Source of the DNA: Hyperoodon ampullatus
Taxonomy: Eukaryota > Chordata > Mammalia > Artiodactyla > Ziphiidae
DNA length: 64,000 nucleotides
Assembly: GCA_949752795.1 (NCBI GenBank)
Contig: OX457058.1
Span: forward strand, 32,924,587 to 32,988,586
Direction of reading: 5' to 3'
Shown: one piece after another, positions 47,968 through 57,799 of the stretch
How positions within the stretch are numbered: position 1 is the first letter of the stretch
How the letters are laid out: each line of letters opens with the position of its first letter
Translations under genes and position numbers: made by a program
Notes under the pieces: generated by a model
Told to the model about the DNA's origin: nothing
The model's database searches: none
What the model saw: the letters and a program-made list of their open reading frames with translations, nothing else

Positions 47968-48414
47968 AGTGTTATGATTTCAATATGTAATCAATATGGA
48001 AACAAGATATTTTACTTTTTTTTGTACTGAATCTTTAAAACCCAATGTGTGTTTGTACTTAGGGCATCTCTTAATTCAGACCAGCCACACTGCAACTGTT
48101 CAAGAGTCACAGTTGACAAGTGGCTGCTATATTGGATGGCATAGCTCTAGAGGACAGAAAATCTATCTTTTTTCCCCTCTTTTAAATGTCTGGTATTGAA
48201 ATATGCATTTATATTTGTAAACCCCATTGTGCTGAGAGTCATAAGGACTCAACAGTAAAGCCAGATTAAATCAGTGCCTCTGAGCCTGTGAGAACATCGT
48301 GGTTTCCATTACAATTCATTCCCTTTTTGATCAGACATGTTTTCTTTAAAAAATAAGAGTATAAACCGGACACTGTATGTAATTAATTTATAATCTATTC
48401 TTATAGATCATCCT

Positions 48415-48560
48415 CACTGAAAAGTACCTCTGAGATCACCCGGCCTAATGCCCTCTCTTATTTTGACAAATGAGGAAACTGAGGTCCAGAAAAAAATAAG
48501 TTACATAAGGTTACCTGACTTCTTAGTGCTTGGACCTCTACTGGGATGCAGACACCGTTC
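48415..48560 (+). repeat. MIR-type element
   Basis: 'atgaggaaactgaggtccag' then 'aagttacataaggttacc' follow the MIR core. Confidence 0.7.
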
Positions 48561-48579
48561 TTTTCACTCCGTAAATTTT

Positions 48580-49160
48580 CAAACCACCACCAAGAAGATT
48601 AGAAAATAGTTAAAATAATATTTTTTAAATGTTCATCTTGTAAACATTTGCTCTGCCTCCAGCAAGTTCCATTTCTGGGAGTTACAAATGTCTTCAAGTA
48701 GTTCACAGTCTATGTGACTAATATCAAAATGTAAACCAAGCATATTTCTTTGACAGAGAACTCTGTAGTGCCTTGGAATTGTCTTTTTGAGCATCACTGG
48801 CAGCACAGACAAACACCAGTCAGGGGAATTTTCCATTGAAAAGACTGAGCCAGAAAGCCAGCTTCCACTAACCCTCTGTGTGAAGTGTGGAGTCATGCTG
48901 TGAGATGCATGCTGTCACGTACTAACAGAGGAGACAGACTGCCCCTTCTCTTCTTCCTCTTTCCCCTGCCCTTACACACTCACACATTTCCCATACATTC
49001 TAGGTGTGCATCCACTTCAGTGCTCGCCTTCCTAGAATTTTCACAAACCCCGTATTAAGGGGGCACTCCAAAATGATTTTTATTATTGTTACAATGATCA
49101 CCATCTATTACAATTAAGCAGTTAATATGTTATCCTCTTATATATATTAAAGTTCTAAAC
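48580..49160. other. BCL2A1 intron sequence, nothing recognised
   Basis: Contains an 87-codon minus-strand frame (48633-48896) of no recognisable family and no obvious splice context. Confidence 0.45.
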
Positions 49161-49178
49161 TAAAGCATGAACAAAGGA

Positions 49179-49591
49179 GGGACTTCCCTGGTGGTCCAGT
49201 GGTAAGACTCCGTGCTCCCAATGCAGGGGGCCCGGGTTCGATCCCTGGTCGGGGAACTAGATCCCGCATGCATGTCACAACTAAGAAACCCGCATGACGG
49301 ACTTCCCTGGTGGCGCAGTGGTTGAGAGTCCGCCTGCCAATGCAGGGGACATGGGTTTGTGCCCCGGTCCGGGAAGATCCCACATGCCGCAGAGCGGCTG
49401 GGCCCGTGAGCCATGGCCGCTGAGCCTGCACGTCCGGAGCCTGTGCTCCGCAACGGGAGAGGCCACAACAGTGAGAGGCCCACATACCGCAAAAAAAAAA
49501 AAAAAAAGATTAATAAGAAACCCGCATGCCACAACTAAGACCGGGCGCAGCCAAAATAAATAAATAAATAATAAATAAATGAATAAATATT
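49179..49591 (+). mobile_element. CHR-related SINE, 'aactaag' subfamily, split by another SINE
   Basis: Outer element 49179-49298 and 49515-49591, flanked by aaagcatgaacaaagga (49162-49178) and aaagcgtgaacaaagga (49592-49608). The inner SINE lies at 49299-49507. Confidence 0.94.
49299..49507 (+). mobile_element. CHR-type SINE, short 'gttgagag' subfamily, nested
   Basis: Inserted into the outer SINE with duplication aagaaacccgcatgac (49283-49298) and aagaaacccgcatgcc (49515-49530). Seven extra bases (gattaat) lie after its A tail. Confidence 0.95.
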
Positions 49592-49809
49592 AAAGCGTGA
49601 ACAAAGGAAAAAACTGACAAATTCAGCAATACGAAGATTAAAGTTTTTTAAAACGATAAGAAACTAAAATAACAACAGACCAGGAGACTATTTACATTTG
49701 CCATGAAAGAGTTCATTGAAATGTAAGAGAAAAATCATCAAGCCCTTAATAGTTAAAAAAGGCAAAGGCTGTTAAAAAGAGAAATATAAATCATTAACAG
49801 GTATATGGG

Positions 49810-49926
49810 GGGAAGAGGGGGTGGGATGAATTGGGAGGTTGGGATTGACATATATACACTAATATGTATAAAATAGATAACTAACAAGAACCTGCTGTAT
49901 AAAAAAATAGAATTGTCTTTAAAAAA
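49810..49926 (+). mobile_element. Short 5'-truncated L1 3' end
   Basis: About 115 bp of L1 3' UTR ('gattgggaggttgggattgac'-type) ending in an A-rich tail; flanks 'ggtatatggg' and 'agtatatggg'. Confidence 0.82.
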
Positions 49927-49989
49927 AGTATATGGGAAAAAATTCCACATTACTAGCAGTTAAATAAATTCACATTTTAATACATGTTA

Positions 49990-50385
49990 TTGTTTTTTAG
50001 ACCTATTAAATTGACCTTGTTATCTTAAGCCTATTAAACCCTCAAAATTATATCTAATGGTTCCGCCCAATGCTGGTAAAGTTGTGACATTGTCCCATTG
50101 ATACAAACCTTCGGAAAGCAATATGTATTCCAATATGTATAAGTAGTGTAATTATACTCATATATGAACCAATCATTCTAGTGTTAGAAAGTGATCATGA
50201 GGCAGTCTTCTAAAATGTGGGGGGAAAACCATCTTCATGTTCAGTATTGAAGCATTATTTCTAAGAAGGGAAAACAGAAACCAACCCAAATGTCTAACAG
50301 TTGGGAATTGCTTAAGTAAATTATGATGCGTAAAACTGGTGGGATATTCTGTAGACACCAAAAGTGTTAACATGGAATAAGTGAG
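49990..50385 (+). mobile_element. Old L1 fragment
   Basis: Decayed ORF2-tail sequence ('cccaatgctggtaaagttgtg', 'aaccaacccaaatgtctaaca'). Confidence 0.6.
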
Positions 50386-50389
50386 GCAA

Positions 50390-50640
50390 GTTGTTTAAAA
50401 AATCACCCTGACTGCTACGTGGAGAACAGACCATGGCAGGGCAAGCATGGAAGTAGGGACACTGGTAGGAGGCTCTTGACATAGTCAAGTGAGAGAGGAA
50501 AGTTGCCTGGAGGCACTGGATATGCAGTATTTCAAAGGTGCCCCCAACAGAATTTGCTGATGAGTTGGACGGAGGGTATGAGGGAAAGGGGTCACGGGTG
50601 ACTCCCAAGGTTAGAGAGCTGAACTTAGGTTTCCTGAAGG
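50390..50640 (+). repeat. Ancient interspersed repeat, family A copy 3
   Basis: 'accctgactgctacgtggagaac', 'ggtaggaggctcttgacatag', 'gaatttgctgatgagttgg'; matches the order in 31640-32150. Confidence 0.55.
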
Positions 50641-50649
50641 ACCCACAGG

Positions 50650-51105
50650 AAGACTTAAACTATGTTTCACCTTAGTTTTCATTAAATGATTTTTAAATCT
50701 CAAGTTAAAATTCAAAAGAAATACAAGACGAATCTGGCCCCCAAATCTATTTAATCAAAGGATATGTAAGAATTCTTGAGATTGTATTACACTGCTGCTA
50801 GATCTTTACGCCTTTTGGAAATGCCTTTGCCGGATTGAATACTTAGTCAGTCGTCTACATGCCTGTGTATGTCCTTTTATTTGCCCTCACCAGACCATTA
50901 TTTAAAGCAAGACAATCATAAAAAAATACAACCTACTTTGCCTAACTCTTATGACTCAGGCTTTAATATACTGGTCACTTGGAAAGCACCAATTCTGACT
51001 GTACATCCCTAATTTCAAAAGGGGCTTTCTTTTGGTATTAGAGTAGTTTTAAGAATTACATATTTAAACTTTCTGGAATTTCCCATATAACCTTCATAGT
51101 TGTAT
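50650..51105. other. BCL2A1 intron sequence, nothing recognised
   Basis: No identifiable feature. Confidence 0.5.
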
Positions 51106-51109
51106 TAAT

Positions 51110-51335
51110 ATCTGACAGTTTACAAAGCACTCTTACAGAAATGTCCTTTAATCTTTTAACTTCCCTTCTAAGGTATGTATTACTGTCTTCATTATATATT
51201 GCATATAACATAATATAATATTTATTATATTTATTATATTAGGAATTTGAGTTTCAAGTTACTTTTGAAACTCACTCAAGATCACGATTCTAGTGAATGG
51301 GAAAACCAGAGTTCAAATCTCAGTTTCTATGCTAG
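51110..51335 (+). repeat. MIR element with AT-rich interruption
   Basis: 'acagtttacaaagcactcttac' to 'agttcaaatctcag' with a TATT/ATAA-rich stretch inserted at 51193-51245. Confidence 0.65.
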
Positions 51336-51339
51336 TTCA

Positions 51340-51480
51340 TTCAATCACTCCATCAACAAATATTTGTTGGCTACCTTCTATACCATAGGCCCTGGGCCAA
51401 GCCTGCAGTATTCGGTGGTGCATTAGGTAGACATGATTCTTCCCGTGTGGAGCTGAGGGCTGAGTGTCCTTTCCACTCAA
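51340..51480 (+). repeat. L2/MIR-type fragment (suspected)
   Basis: 'tcaacaaatatttgttggctacc' is a pattern shared by several ancient mammalian repeats. Confidence 0.4.
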
Positions 51481-51751
51481 CTAGCACAGGCACAGGAGAA
51501 TGCTTAAGTGAAGAGGGCAAAAGTAAGAAAGCCACCTAGCTGTAAAGGAAAGGCAATCCCAAGGGGTGAGATGAATTTCATCTCAGGCACATTCTAATGG
51601 TTTTTAAGAACCAGCCTTTCCTCATGAATGCCAAAGACTGACAAAAACAAATAGCACTAGCTCTCCTGTGAGATCTATGAGAGCCTATTCGTTTTCAGCA
51701 CGTCAAATTGGCAGAGGGACAGGAAGAAATAACGGTAAATGTGGAAGGGGA

Positions 51752-51850
51752 ATAGAAAGTGAGATGAGAAGCAGCAAAGAAAAGGAAAGAAAGAAAAGGG
51801 AGAAAGAGGGAGGGAGGGAAGGAAAAAGGGGAGGAAGAAAGGAAGGAAAG
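51752..51850 (+). repeat. Polypurine (GGAA/GAAA)n tract
   Basis: Nearly 100 bp of almost pure A/G on the plus strand. Confidence 0.9.
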
Positions 51851-52049
51851 TAACTCACTTAATCTCATAAGTAATCTAACTTATGAGATTATGGCCCCAT
51901 TTTTGATACACTGGTCTTATTTTTTTACCTTTAGGGCATCTGTTTTAGATGGTGGCTAATATCTAACTATAGTTGATGATATAATTTCTGCAGGTTAAAT
52001 CTATTCAGGGAAGTTAGGCATTACTACTACTAATAATAACAATAGCCCT

Positions 52050-52285
52050 AAGCTTGTATTGAGTTCTTATTTGTAGAAACTGTGTTCTGGGTGCTTTATA
52101 TATAATATTAACTGATTTAATCCTTACACCAGTCCTGGGAGATAGACAGCAATAGTCTCCCCATTTTACACATGCGGTTTAGGGAAGTTAAATAACTTGT
52201 TTACGTCACACAGGTAGTAAGCATGAAATGAACTCAGGTCCGTCTGATTCAGAGTTGGTGCTCTTATTATCTCTGCTGTCCTCAC
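52050..52285 (+). repeat. MIR element
   Basis: Well-preserved order: 'ctgtgttctgggtgctttata', 'cccattttacacatgcgg', 'acgtcacacaggtagtaag'. Confidence 0.85.
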
Positions 52286-52289
52286 ATAC

Positions 52290-53415
52290 CACATTCTTGA
52301 TCCAAAAGTTTTCATAAAATCTCTGGGCACACTTAAAATTTAATTAAATATGGGTACTCTCTAGTTGTAGGTGAAATGCCCCTCTCATCTCTCATTATAG
52401 GCATGCATCTTTAATCTGGAGCCAATGACAAGCACATATGAATGACTGTGGACAGGACAAGAGATCAGTGACTGACTTGGAGAGTTTTCCAGGACGGTAG
52501 AAAGTCAGAAGTTGGTACTTTCTTCTTGATGAAGTTGTAAAATGCCTCCTCATCTTCCTCTCTTTCTATGGGCCACCTGACTCCACTAGCACAGGCATGG
52601 GATTGTACCCTTTCCCTGGAAGTAAGTCATTCAAGAGTAGGTTCATTCATTTGAGCAGATTTGTCAACATCAGTATGCAAAGAAGATACTGGTTTGCCAT
52701 GCTGGTCTGTACTGATTCAAAAAAGCACTGCCCGTCTTGAACAGATTCAGTGTCTCCTATGAGCTGGGAAAGGAATATTGAGGTTGCTTTGAAATGACAT
52801 CTTAAAGGGCATTTCTATTCTGTCTAAGCTGTTCAAGTGTAAAAGTCAAGAGCTTAAAACCTACATAAGGACTTGGTGAAGGCTGATGTGTGTGGGGGGG
52901 GCACATGTGTGTTTATATCCTGCCATACTCACTCACACTTGCACCTGTACCACCCCCAAAAGATGAGTACACTTCTAGACTTTCTCAGAGACAATTCCAC
53001 ACCCTCCACTAATTATGAGTTCCAGGAGCTTACAAAATTTATTGTTAAGAAGTTAAAATTTTCAGTAACGTTTATTCATTTTCTGGGTGTTCCAAATACA
53101 GTGCACACTCATGCAGAGCTTGTAAACTAGTATGCTCATACGTGGGCCTCTGTGCTAACGAACTTCTCCTTTCACTTGAAACCTACACAGTGTAATAGCT
53201 GAAACTTCCACCCGTCCTTCAGTATAGCTTTCCACAGCAACCAGAAAAAAACATGACCAAATATCTCACATGCTTTGTCTAGCCCCAAGTCAGGCTGAGT
53301 TCCAGGAAGAAAAGGTGATGGAGAAAGGGGAGTGGCTGCAGTAAGCCCTATCATTATGCAGGAAGACCTCAACAAAATGCAAAAAACATCAAGTAGAAGA
53401 TTTCATCAACGTTTA
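52290..53415. other. BCL2A1 intron sequence, nothing recognised
   Basis: No exon, RNA gene or confident repeat seen. Confidence 0.5.
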
Positions 53416-53419
53416 AAAC

Positions 53420-54044
53420 ATAAGCACCGAAGACAGCTATAGTTTTAAAAGACAACAAATTAGAAGATATCTATCACATATATAAAAATAATTTGTGTCC
53501 AGAATATTCCAAGAATTCCTACAAATCAGTGAGAAAAAGACAAAATAATAGGAAAACAGCGAAGGATATAAATAGGCAGTTCTCTGAATAAGAATTACAA
53601 ATGGTCAATAAACATATGTAAAGACGCTCAATATGAAAAGATGCTTAACCTCACTAGTAATCAAGGAAACAAGAATTAAAACAAGATAAATTAGGTATAT
53701 ATTTTTAAGCCAGCGGAATAGGGAAACTATGACAGACTACTATAACCTAATGTTAGTCAGCCGGGATGGGAGGAAATGTGGGATATTTGAACAAGCTGTG
53801 ACGGGAGCATGACTTGGTAGAACCACTTTGGAGGACAAGAATCTAGTAAATTTTAAAAAGTGTCTACACCATGACCTAGCAATTCTATGTCTCAATATCC
53901 ATCCTAGAAAAACACACATACAAGGGAAGACATGATTAAAGATATTCAATGAAGTATCGTTTGTGATAGCTCTGGAAATACATAAATATCCATCAGCTAG
54001 AAAGAACCAAACATTCAACAGCATTTACATACAACAGCGTATAT
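53420..54044 (+). mobile_element. Old L1 ORF2-tail fragment
   Basis: 'aaatcagtgagaaaaagacaa', 'atggtcaataaacatatg', 'cctcactagtaatcaaggaaa' are L1 tail segments, decayed. Confidence 0.75.
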
Positions 54045-54057
54045 GTAGTACTCTTTT

Positions 54058-54140
54058 TTTTTTTGACTATGCTGCGACTGAGCCCCCTGCAGTGGAAGCA
54101 TGGAGTCTTAATTAACCCTTGGACCACCAGGGAAGTCCCT
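54058..54140 (-). mobile_element. Internally deleted tRNA-derived SINE
   Basis: Reverse copy missing the central 'ggatcttagttccccaacc' part, yet flanked by a perfect 13-bp duplication gtagtactctttt at 54045-54057 and 54141-54153. Confidence 0.9.
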
Positions 54141-54165
54141 GTAGTACTCTTTTAAATACTTATTA

Positions 54166-54429
54166 ACGTGGAAAAACTAAGCCCATGCACCACAACTACT
54201 GAGCCTGTGCTCTAGAGCCCGCGAGCCACAACTACTGAACCCGTGTGCCACAACTACTGAAGCCCATGCGCCTAGAGCCCGTGCTCTGCAACAAGAGAAG
54301 CCACTGCAATGAGAAGCCCACACACCACAACGAAGAGTAGCCCCCGCTTGCCGCAACTAGAGAAAGCCTGCACACAGCAACAAAGACCTAACACAGCCAA
54401 AAATAAATAAATTTTAAAAAATAAAAATA
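54166..54429 (+). mobile_element. 5'-truncated CHR-type SINE
   Basis: Begins at 'aactaagcccatgcaccac', without the tRNA-like head, and runs to the normal tail. Flanked by perfect aaatacttatta at 54154-54165 and 54430-54441. Confidence 0.9.
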
Positions 54430-54444
54430 AAATACTTATTAAAA

Positions 54445-55320
54445 TGCCCTTGGATAAAAAAAAAAGCAGAATAAGTACCATGTACTATTTATACAAATAA
54501 TTTATAAATACTATAAATTAGTATTATATTAGTATTGTTACATAGTATTTAACAATTTATAACAATTGTTTTTACAAAGAAGTGCTGAGTATATTTTCTA
54601 TGGATATGTTCAACAGGCATGTTTTGCATGTAAAAGAATTGATACCACTGGATAGCTCTGGGAAGAGGGGAGGCCAAGGTTTGTGTTGAAGAGAGGACAT
54701 AAGTGCTGTAAAAAAGTAAGTATTCAGTGTATTGGGATATAAAGAAAAGCATATAGGTCCAGCTGGGAAAGGCCCCTTATCAATATGAGTTGTAATATAG
54801 CCTCCCTGCACGATCTTAGCTTTTTGAGACACTGATAATAAAGTGAATTTTTATTTGGAAATTCTTGAATAGTTTCTTGCTGGTGGTGCAGTACATTATT
54901 TTTTTTTAGTCACCAAGCTTTACCAGCCAGAATTTGTCATATTAGAAAACTGAGAAAAAAAATCAATTTGTAAGCAATGAACTTGCAAAAATTTACACCT
55001 GTCTTTTGTAACATAATATCTAAATATAACAGCTTCTAATACCAACTCTTTCTATACTAATTCTACATTGTCATGACAATGCTAACAAGAGCTAAGTCTC
55101 AGACTAGACTCTGACTCTAAAGATGCATTAGGGAGGTGCATCTTTTATTAATCCCCAAAACTCACTCCTGCAATTTACACGGTTAGGAATAAAAACTGAA
55201 ACCACAAGAGTTTTCCAACTATAAAGTTTTAAGGTTCATTGGAAATGAGCTAGAAATTTTATTTTAAAATTTTAAAACTTTTAAAACAAACTACCCAAAG
55301 GAAATATAATCCTTAGGTAG
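54445..55320. other. BCL2A1 intron sequence, nothing recognised
   Basis: AT-rich, ending in a T run at 55321-55336 just after (on the transcript) exon 1. Confidence 0.5.
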
Positions 55321-55405
55321 TTTTTTTTTTTTTTTAATCAGCAAGGAAACTGTCAATTCCTATTTCAAAGTAAAGAACAACAAAGAATATTTCCATCACA
55401 CATAC

Positions 55406-55825
55406 CCAGCCTCCGTTCTGCCTTATCCATTCTCCTGTGTTTTTGGTTATGAACTCTGCAACAAAGTAAGAAATCTCCTTGTAAGTGTCCACATCTGGGG
55501 CAATTCGCCCTCCTAGAAGTTTCTTGATGAGAATGCCTTCAAATGCAAATATGGTCACAATTCTTCCCCAGTTAACGATGCCATCTTCAAATTCCCTTTC
55601 CATCACTTGGTTGAATATTGTTCTGGCAGTGTCTATGGACACAACATCAATATTGTCCAAGCATGGTTTCAAATTCTTTTCAACTTCGTTTTGGACTGAG
55701 AAAGCAACATCTTGTAACACCCTGGATGTTTTGCTTGGACCAGACCCAGGTTGTGGTATCTGCAAGACGTACTTCAGGTAGTCCTGGGCCAGCATGTGAA
55801 TATAGCCAAACTCGCTGTCGGTCAT
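55406..55825 (-). CDS. BCL2A1: BCL2A1 coding exon 1 (BFL-1/A1, anti-apoptotic BCL-2 family)
   Basis: BCL2A1 sequesters pro-apoptotic BH3 proteins (BIM, BID, NOXA, PUMA) and activated BAK/BAX at mitochondria, mainly in blood-forming and inflamed cells. This exon encodes residues 1-140, beginning [12 protein letters not shown]. The BH1 motif is visible as [13 protein letters not shown], and the start of BH2 as WIRQNGGW at the exon end. The groove cysteine known as C55 in human is kept (KPCLDN), whereas human C4 and C19 are replaced by Ser and Tyr. The start at 55825 matches the human start; a second ATG directly before it (55828-55826) is in frame. The exon ends at TGG (55408-55406) with a GTATGTG donor. 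It joins exon 2 in phase 0. No stop or frameshift was seen. Confidence 0.97.
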
Positions 55826-56005
55826 CATCTTCCTGCTGGAGAGCAAAGTCTTGAGCTTGTTCACCTGGACGGGACTGAGGCAGTCTGAAGCACAAACTCA
55901 CGCAGCTTGGCGTAATATGACACATGGTATCTGGAGGCTGGTGGAATTTCTGTTTGCATCACTTGATAGTATCCTTCCTCCTTGTCACTTTCATGCGTAG
56001 GCTCT
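55826..56005 (-). promoter_or_regulatory. BCL2A1: BCL2A1 5' UTR with three upstream reading frames
   Basis: Three ATGs precede the BCL2A1 start. uORF1 is 55994-55959 (11 codons plus TGA). Its stop overlaps the start of uORF2 in a TGATG at 55961-55957; uORF2 is 55959-55861 (32 codons plus TGA, starting MQTEIPPASRYHV, with a G at -3). uORF3 is 55925-55680 (81 codons); it starts before and ends inside the BCL2A1 coding exon in another frame. The 5' limit is an inference: a CTTTCTCTTTCACACAG sequence just upstream could instead be a splice acceptor for a non-coding first exon. The 5' UTR identity is supported by similarity to the human leader around GCTCAAGACTTTGCTCTCC. Confidence 0.6.
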
Positions 56006-56105
56006 GTGTGAAAGAGAAAGTTTAACATGTGAAAGAGGAAAATTTTTCAAAGAGAGGCCACTTCCTCATCCTGTAAGTGATTAATGCAGTTTTTAAAGTT
56101 TTAAA
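56006..56105 (-). promoter_or_regulatory. BCL2A1: Proximal 5' flank of BCL2A1
   Basis: Read on the minus strand, this stretch contains GAGGAAGTGG (56067-56058), a good PU.1/ETS-type match, and AT-rich TTTAAAA motifs further up that could serve as TATA-like elements. There is no CpG island, in keeping with an inducible, tissue-restricted gene. BCL2A1 is a known NF-kB target, but I did not identify a convincing kB site in this short stretch. The assignment as promoter depends on the transcription start inferred near 56005. Confidence 0.4.
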
Positions 56106-56840
56106 TTCAAGGATGTGGAGAAATTAGAACCCTCATACACTGCTAGCAGGATTGTAAAAGAGTGCAACCCCTGTAAAAAGTTTAGCAGTTCCTCAAGAAG
56201 TTAAATACTATAGGGACTTCCCTGGCACTCGAGTGGTTAAGACTCTGCATCCACTGCTGGGGGCACGGGTTCCACCCCTGGCTGGGGAACTAAGATCCCA
56301 CGTGCTGTGCAGCGTGGCCAAAAGGAAAAAAAAAAAAAAAGGTAAATATAGAATTACCTCATGACCCAGAAATTCCACTTATAAGTATATGCCCAAAAGA
56401 ACTGAAAACAGGGACTCACACAAATCCTTACACACGAATGTTCACAGCAGCATCACTTAAAATAGCCAAAAGGTGGAAACAACCCAAATGTCCATCTGCA
56501 GATGGTGAGATACATTGTGGAAGATTATTCCGCCATAGAAAGGAAGTGTGGATACATGTTACAGCATGGATGAACCTCAGAATCATGATGCCAAGTGAAA
56601 GAAGCCAAACGTAAGAGGTCACATATTGTATGGTCCCATTTATGTGAAATATCCAGAATAAGTAAATCCAGAGACAGAAAGCAACTTGGTGATTGCTGGA
56701 GGCTAAGAGGAGAGGGGAGTACCTGCTTAGTAGGTACAGGCTTTTATTTTGTGACGAAAATGTTTTGGGACCACATAGAGGTGGTGGCTGCACACCATTG
56801 TGAAGATACTAAACATCACTAAATTGTTCACTTTAAAATG
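56105..56840 (+). mobile_element. Old L1 3' region split by a SINE
   Basis: 'ggatgtggagaaattagaaccc' through 'gtgaagatactaaacatcac', interrupted by a SINE at 56214-56340. It lies directly upstream of BCL2A1. Confidence 0.8.
56214..56340 (+). mobile_element. Short tRNA-derived SINE (tRNA-related part only)
   Basis: Starts gggacttccctggcactcga and ends in an A tail, within the older L1. Confidence 0.9.
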
Positions 56841-56849
56841 GGTCATTTT

Positions 56850-57140
56850 AGGGACTTCCCTGGTGGCGCAGTGGTTAAGAATCCACCTACCAATACAGGG
56901 GACACGGGTTCTGATCCCTGGTCCGGGAAGATCCCACATGCCACAGAGCAACTAAGCCCGTGAGCCACAACTGCTGAGCCCGCATGCTGCAACTACTGAA
57001 GCCCACACGCCTAGAGCCTGCGAACTGCAAAAAAGAGTAGACCCCACTCACCACAACTAGAGAAAGCCCCCACGCAGCAATGAAGACCCAACACAGCCAA
57101 AAATAAATAAATAAAATAAATAAATTTATTTAAAAAAACT
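56850..57140 (+). mobile_element. CHR-type SINE, long form
   Basis: Full element with an (AAAT)n tail; target duplication unclear. Confidence 0.93.
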
Positions 57141-57144
57141 AAAG

Positions 57145-57545
57145 GGGTTCAAGCTTCTCCATCCCTTTCCTTTCTGTTATTCATTTCCCAAGTCCAGTCT
57201 CCTGTCAAAACAGTCTAGTATCTATGGCTGCCCTAAATGTAAGAGATCCTCTAAAAAGTCACACTAGGAAATTAGTAGCTTGATATTTTACTCCTGAGCA
57301 CCAGGATTATAGAAGAGTTGATTAGAAAGGACTCCTTAACCCAAAGGAATTTTCCTAGGATAGATTTCCTGAGCTAGACTTTCAGGTGGATCATCATCCT
57401 CATGGCAGTTGTGGTCATAGCCACTAAAGGTGTGATCACAGTGTTCCAAGCTCTCTTAACAGCATTTTACTCACAGTAATTCAAATACATTTATCTTTAC
57501 AACCCAAGAACTTCTGATAGAAGACAAAATCCTGCTATAAGCCAA
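57145..57545. other. BCL2A1 upstream flank, nothing recognised
   Basis: No identifiable feature. Confidence 0.5.
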
Positions 57546-57562
57546 TACCTCTAATTCCTCTT

Positions 57563-57779
57563 TTTAAAAATATTTATTTACTTATTTATTTAGGCTGTGC
57601 TGGGTCTTAGATGTGGCATGCGGACTTCTTAGCTGCGGCTCGTGGGATCTTTAGTTGTGGCATGCGAACTCTTAGTTGGCGGAACGCATGCGGGATCTAG
57701 TTCCCAGACCAGGGATCGAACCTGGTTTCCCTGCATTGGGAGCTCAGAGTCTTACCCACTGGACCACCAGGGAAGTCCC
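57563..57779 (-). mobile_element. CHR-related SINE, 'cttagttg' subfamily
   Basis: Reverse copy with an (ATTT)n tail and a perfect 15-bp duplication cctctaattcctctt at 57548-57562 and 57780-57794. Confidence 0.95.
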
Positions 57780-57799
57780 CCTCTAATTCCTCTTAAGTC

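Larger units (their letters stand above)
47568..48144 (+). mobile_element. hAT DNA transposon with perfect 8-bp target duplication, carrying two SINEs
   Basis: Ends cagcactgtccaat and the inverted attggatggcatag, flanked by ctctagag at 47560-47567 and 48145-48152. An 8-bp duplication with central TCTAGA is typical of hAT-Charlie insertion. It lacks a transposase. SINEs at 47629-47739 (minus) and 47825-47967 (plus) interrupt it. BCL2A1 intron. Confidence 0.85.

Noticed and set aside
51752..51850. Protein-coding frame rich in Lys, Arg, Glu and Gly
   Set aside because: It is the translation of a simple polypurine tract.
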